A DNA stretch of 64,000 nucleotides, taken from an uncultured Lachnospiraceae bacterium. Lineage in GTDB: Bacteria; Bacillota; Clostridia; Lachnospirales; Lachnospiraceae. A model generated the notes under the pieces. That model worked only from the letters and a program-made list of their open reading frames with translations, searched no databases and was not told where the DNA came from. The position numbers were made by a program, and so were the translations under genes. Positions 61,694 to 64,000 of this stretch are shown here, in pieces. How positions within the stretch are numbered: position 1 is the first letter of the stretch; every line of letters starts with the position of its first letter. Location of the stretch: positions 1 through 64,000 of the forward strand of contig CAKRWT010000006.1 of the NCBI GenBank assembly GCA_934418125.1, in the 5' to 3' direction.

Positions 61694-63862
61694 ATGTTTA
61701 AGATTGTAAAATATCTGGGCGAAGCCAAAGCAGCTGTTCTGGCGATTATCCTGCTTTTAATCGTGCAGGCATATTGCGACCTGTCATTGCCGTCGTACAC
61801 ATCGGATATTGTGGATGTAGGCATTGAACAGGGTGGAATTGAGAATATAGCACCGCAGGTTATGCGTCAGGAAACTTATGAAAATATCAGCCTTTTTATG
61901 GAAGAGGAAGATATGCCGCTGATGGAGCAGTCATACATGCTGAATGACGCGGGTAACTATGAACGGAACACTTCGGACAAAGAGGTTGTTGAAACACTGG
62001 ACAAGACCATGCAGATTCCGATTGTGATGGTGTCGATGCTTTCCCAGGGACAGATGGTGGACGGAAAGGAAGTTACCATAGACAGTATCCGGGAAATGGC
62101 AGATGCTGGGGTGTTGGATAAGGAAGCACTTCTTGCCATGAAAAACCAGGCTATGGAGGCATATGGCGAAGAAATGAGCGATATGATGACAGAGCAGATG
62201 GCACTGGTCTTTATAAAGGGAGAGTATGAGGCAGCGGGGCTTGATTTACAGGCGATGCAGACAAGATATCTGCTTACCACAGGCGGTAAGATGCTGCTGA
62301 TGACAATTATCATGATGGTGGCGGCTATTGGTGTGGGATTTCTGGCATCCCAGACCTCTGCTGGTATCGGAATGAGATTGCGTAACCGCGTATTCCGTAA
62401 GGTTGTCTCCTTTTCTCATGCAGAGATGGATCAGTTCTCAGCGGCATCTCTCATTACGAGAAGTACCAACGATATCCAACAGGTACAGATGGTATCGGTT
62501 ATGCTTCTTCGTATGGTTTGTTATGCGCCGATTCTTGGTATCGGTGGTATCATCAAGGTAAGTACCACTAGAACTGGTATGGGGTGGATTATCGTGGCAG
62601 CAGTGATTATGATTATGCTTCTTGTAGGCACTCTGGTCATGGTGGCAATGCCGAAATTCAAGCAGATGCAGAAGCTGGTAGACCGGATGAATCTGGTATC
62701 CAGAGAGATTCTGACAGGTATTCCGGTTATCAGAGCCTTTAGCAGAGAGCGGTTCGAAGAAGAACGTTTTGGCAAAGCGAATCAGGATTTGATGAAAACC
62801 CAATTGTTTACCAATCGTGTCATGACTTTTATGATGCCGGCCATGATGCTTATTATGAATATTATTACCATTATGATTGTATGGTTTGGTGCCAAAGGCA
62901 TTGATATGGGAAATATGCAGGTAGGTGATATGATGGCATTTATTACCTACGCCATGCAGATCGTAATGTCCTTTCTTATGATTACGATGATTTCCATTAT
63001 GCTTCCAAGAGCTGGTGTGGCAGCAGACCGCATTGACGAAGTGCTTCATACAGAGCCTTCCATTGTGGATGCAGAGGTTACCAGGGATGCTGAAGTAGCT
63101 GGAATAGGAGAAATTGCTTTTGAACAGGTTGATTTCCAGTTTCCGGGAGCGGATGAGAATGCGATTTCGAAGGTTTCCTTTACGGCGAAGCCAGGACAGA
63201 CTACAGCGATTATTGGCAGTACCGGCTGTGGTAAGTCTACACTGTTACATCTTATCCTGCGTTTCTATGATGTGACAAAGGGACGGATTACCATAGATGG
63301 AATTGATATCCGGGAGATTTCCCAGAAGAAGCTTCATAGTATGATTGGATTTGTACCCCAGAAGGGAATCCTGTTCTCGGGAACGATTGCTTCGAACTTA
63401 AAATTTGCAGAGGAAGAAATCACAGATGAACAGATGAAAGAGGCGGCACAGATTGCCCAGGCAACGGAGTTTATTGAAGAGAAACAGGGAACCTATGACA
63501 GCCCGATTGCGCAGGGTGGAACCAACGTTTCCGGTGGACAGAAGCAGCGCCTTTCCATTGCCAGGGCCATAGCCAGACGACCGAAGATATTCCTCTTCGA
63601 TGACAGTTTTTCGGCTCTCGATTATAAGACTGATACGGCCTTAAGGCGGGCATTGAATGAGAAGATAGCGGACGCCACAGTTATTATTGTGGCGCAGCGT
63701 ATTAGTACAATCCTTCATGCTGACCAGATTATTGTGCTGGATGAAGGCAGGATTATGGGAATCGGTACGCATGAAGAACTGTTACAATGTTGTGAAGCAT
63801 ATCAGGAGATTGCCAGATCCCAGTTATCTGAGGCAGAATTGAAAGGAGGTAAGCAGGCATGA
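61694..63862 (+). CDS. ABC transporter half with degenerate catalytic site (heterodimeric exporter subunit 1)
   Basis: A 722-residue permease-ATPase fusion. Between TM1 (about 12-32) and TM2 (about 205-230) it has an extra outside region of about 150 residues rich in Met and Glu. ATPase motifs: GSTGCGKSTLLHL, PQKGILFSGTI, VSGGQKQRLSIARAI and Walker B IFLFDDSFSALD. Asp replaces the catalytic Glu, as in the degenerate site of heterodimeric exporters such as TM287/288. AAGGAG supports ATG 61694. Its TGA overlaps the next ATG. Confidence 0.94.
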   Translation: MFKIVKYLGEAKAAVLAIILLLIVQAYCDLSLPSYTSDIVDVGIEQGGIENIAPQVMRQETYENISLFMEEEDMPLMEQSYMLNDAGNYERNTSDKEVVETLDKTMQIPIVMVSMLSQGQMVDGKEVTIDSIREMADAGVLDKEALLAMKNQAMEAYGEEMSDMMTEQMALVFIKGEYEAAGLDLQAMQTRYLLTTGGKMLLMTIIMMVAAIGVGFLASQTSAGIGMRLRNRVFRKVVSFSHAEMDQFSAASLITRSTNDIQQVQMVSVMLLRMVCYAPILGIGGIIKVSTTRTGMGWIIVAAVIMIMLLVGTLVMVAMPKFKQMQKLVDRMNLVSREILTGIPVIRAFSRERFEEERFGKANQDLMKTQLFTNRVMTFMMPAMMLIMNIITIMIVWFGAKGIDMGNMQVGDMMAFITYAMQIVMSFLMITMISIMLPRAGVAADRIDEVLHTEPSIVDAEVTRDAEVAGIGEIAFEQVDFQFPGADENAISKVSFTAKPGQTTAIIGSTGCGKSTLLHLILRFYDVTKGRITIDGIDIREISQKKLHSMIGFVPQKGILFSGTIASNLKFAEEEITDEQMKEAAQIAQATEFIEEKQGTYDSPIAQGGTNVSGGQKQRLSIARAIARRPKIFLFDDSFSALDYKTDTALRRALNEKIADATVIIVAQRISTILHADQIIVLDEGRIMGIGTHEELLQCCEAYQEIARSQLSEAELKGGKQA

Positions 63863-64000
63863 GTGCAGAAATCAAAACGAGCAGACCTCCCAGGCACCGG
63901 GGACCGGGCGGGGGGATGATGCCCGGCGAAAAAGCCAAGGATTTTAAGGGAACCATTGGAAAATTGGTCCGCTATATGGGAAATTATAAGTTTGGTATCC
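63859..64000 (+). CDS. ABC transporter half, partial (heterodimeric exporter subunit 2)
   Basis: The first 47 residues of a gene that runs off the window. ATG 63859 overlaps the stop of the previous ABC gene (ATGA) behind AAAGGAGG. The start, with a Pro/Arg/Gly-rich stretch (RPPRHRGPGGGMMPGEKAKD) followed by FKGTIGKLVRYMGNYK, is the usual N-terminus of the partner subunit in Firmicute heterodimeric exporters. It should carry the intact ATPase site. Confidence 0.88.
   Translation, partial: MSAEIKTSRPPRHRGPGGGMMPGEKAKDFKGTIGKLVRYMGNYKFGI

Noticed and set aside
62438..63049. 203-codon His/Asn-rich minus-strand frame
   Set aside because: Antisense of the ABC exporter; composition is the complement of Met/Ile codons.

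Overview
The window looks like chromosome from a gut Firmicute of the Lachnospiraceae (Roseburia / Eubacterium / Coprococcus-like). The support is a moderate-to-low GC composition, strong AAGGAGG-type ribosome binding sites, many two-gene transporters and lipoproteins of the clostridial type, a strict-anaerobe peroxide set (PerR with rubredoxin-rubrerythrin), FeoA/FeoA/FeoB with a FeoB-associated Cys-rich peptide, and a host-glycan locus with a GH112 phosphorylase. No rRNA, tRNA, CRISPR, prophage or intact insertion sequence was recognised.

Layout. 1-4.2 kb (minus strand): a partial membrane protein under a TetR regulator with clear palindromic operators, a truncated acyltransferase, a MATE exporter and its overlapping LacI-type regulator. 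4.6-8.8 kb: an Rpn/PD-(D/E)XK family protein, an unrecognised Cys-cluster protein, a small NUDIX-like remnant and a UvrD-type helicase. 8.9-15.5 kb: metabolite transporters (NSS, EamA), a transglutaminase-like protein, threonine aldolase, a Gfo/Idh/MocA oxidoreductase and an LRR protein. 15.6-22 kb: stress and sensing genes (small lipoprotein, rubrerythrin, PerR, a two-component system, MATE, exonuclease III).

22-34.4 kb is the most unusual part: an envelope glycan block. It starts with an SGNH + MBOAT O-acyltransferase pair and a divergent DUF4358 lipoprotein. Then comes a long plus-strand run: class II aldolase-like protein, a protein with two tandem nucleotidyltransferase domains, a GT-C membrane protein fused to a uridine-kinase-like P-loop kinase, a HAD phosphatase, a DPM1-like GT2, a GDPD-like protein and a second GT-C transferase. 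The set reads as a route that makes a phosphorylated precursor, activates it with a nucleotide, loads it on a lipid carrier and transfers it outside the membrane. The product is unknown. The 3' end of a lost SGNH esterase gene follows.

34.4-43 kb: DegV, a membrane protein, a TSCPD protein, MurG, two extracytoplasmic proteins (one a divergent lipoprotein that seems to share operators with a BlaI/M56 pair) and Pgi. 43-51.2 kb: a host/milk glycan locus (AraC regulator, GH112 galactosyl-N-acetylhexosamine phosphorylase, three-gene sugar ABC importer, a small helical protein and a GH136-like beta-helix protein) that looks able to import a lacto-N-type oligosaccharide and cleave it inside the cell. 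51.3-54.9 kb: a metal-controlled Fur-like/feoA/feoA/feoB operon behind two DtxR-like boxes. 55-64 kb: a hydroxyacid dehydrogenase, LuxS and MTA/SAH nucleosidase (methyl cycle / AI-2), an EAL-HDOD protein, an ABC exporter, a CheC/FliY-like protein, a ComFB protein and the first one and a bit genes of a heterodimeric ABC exporter that runs off the window.
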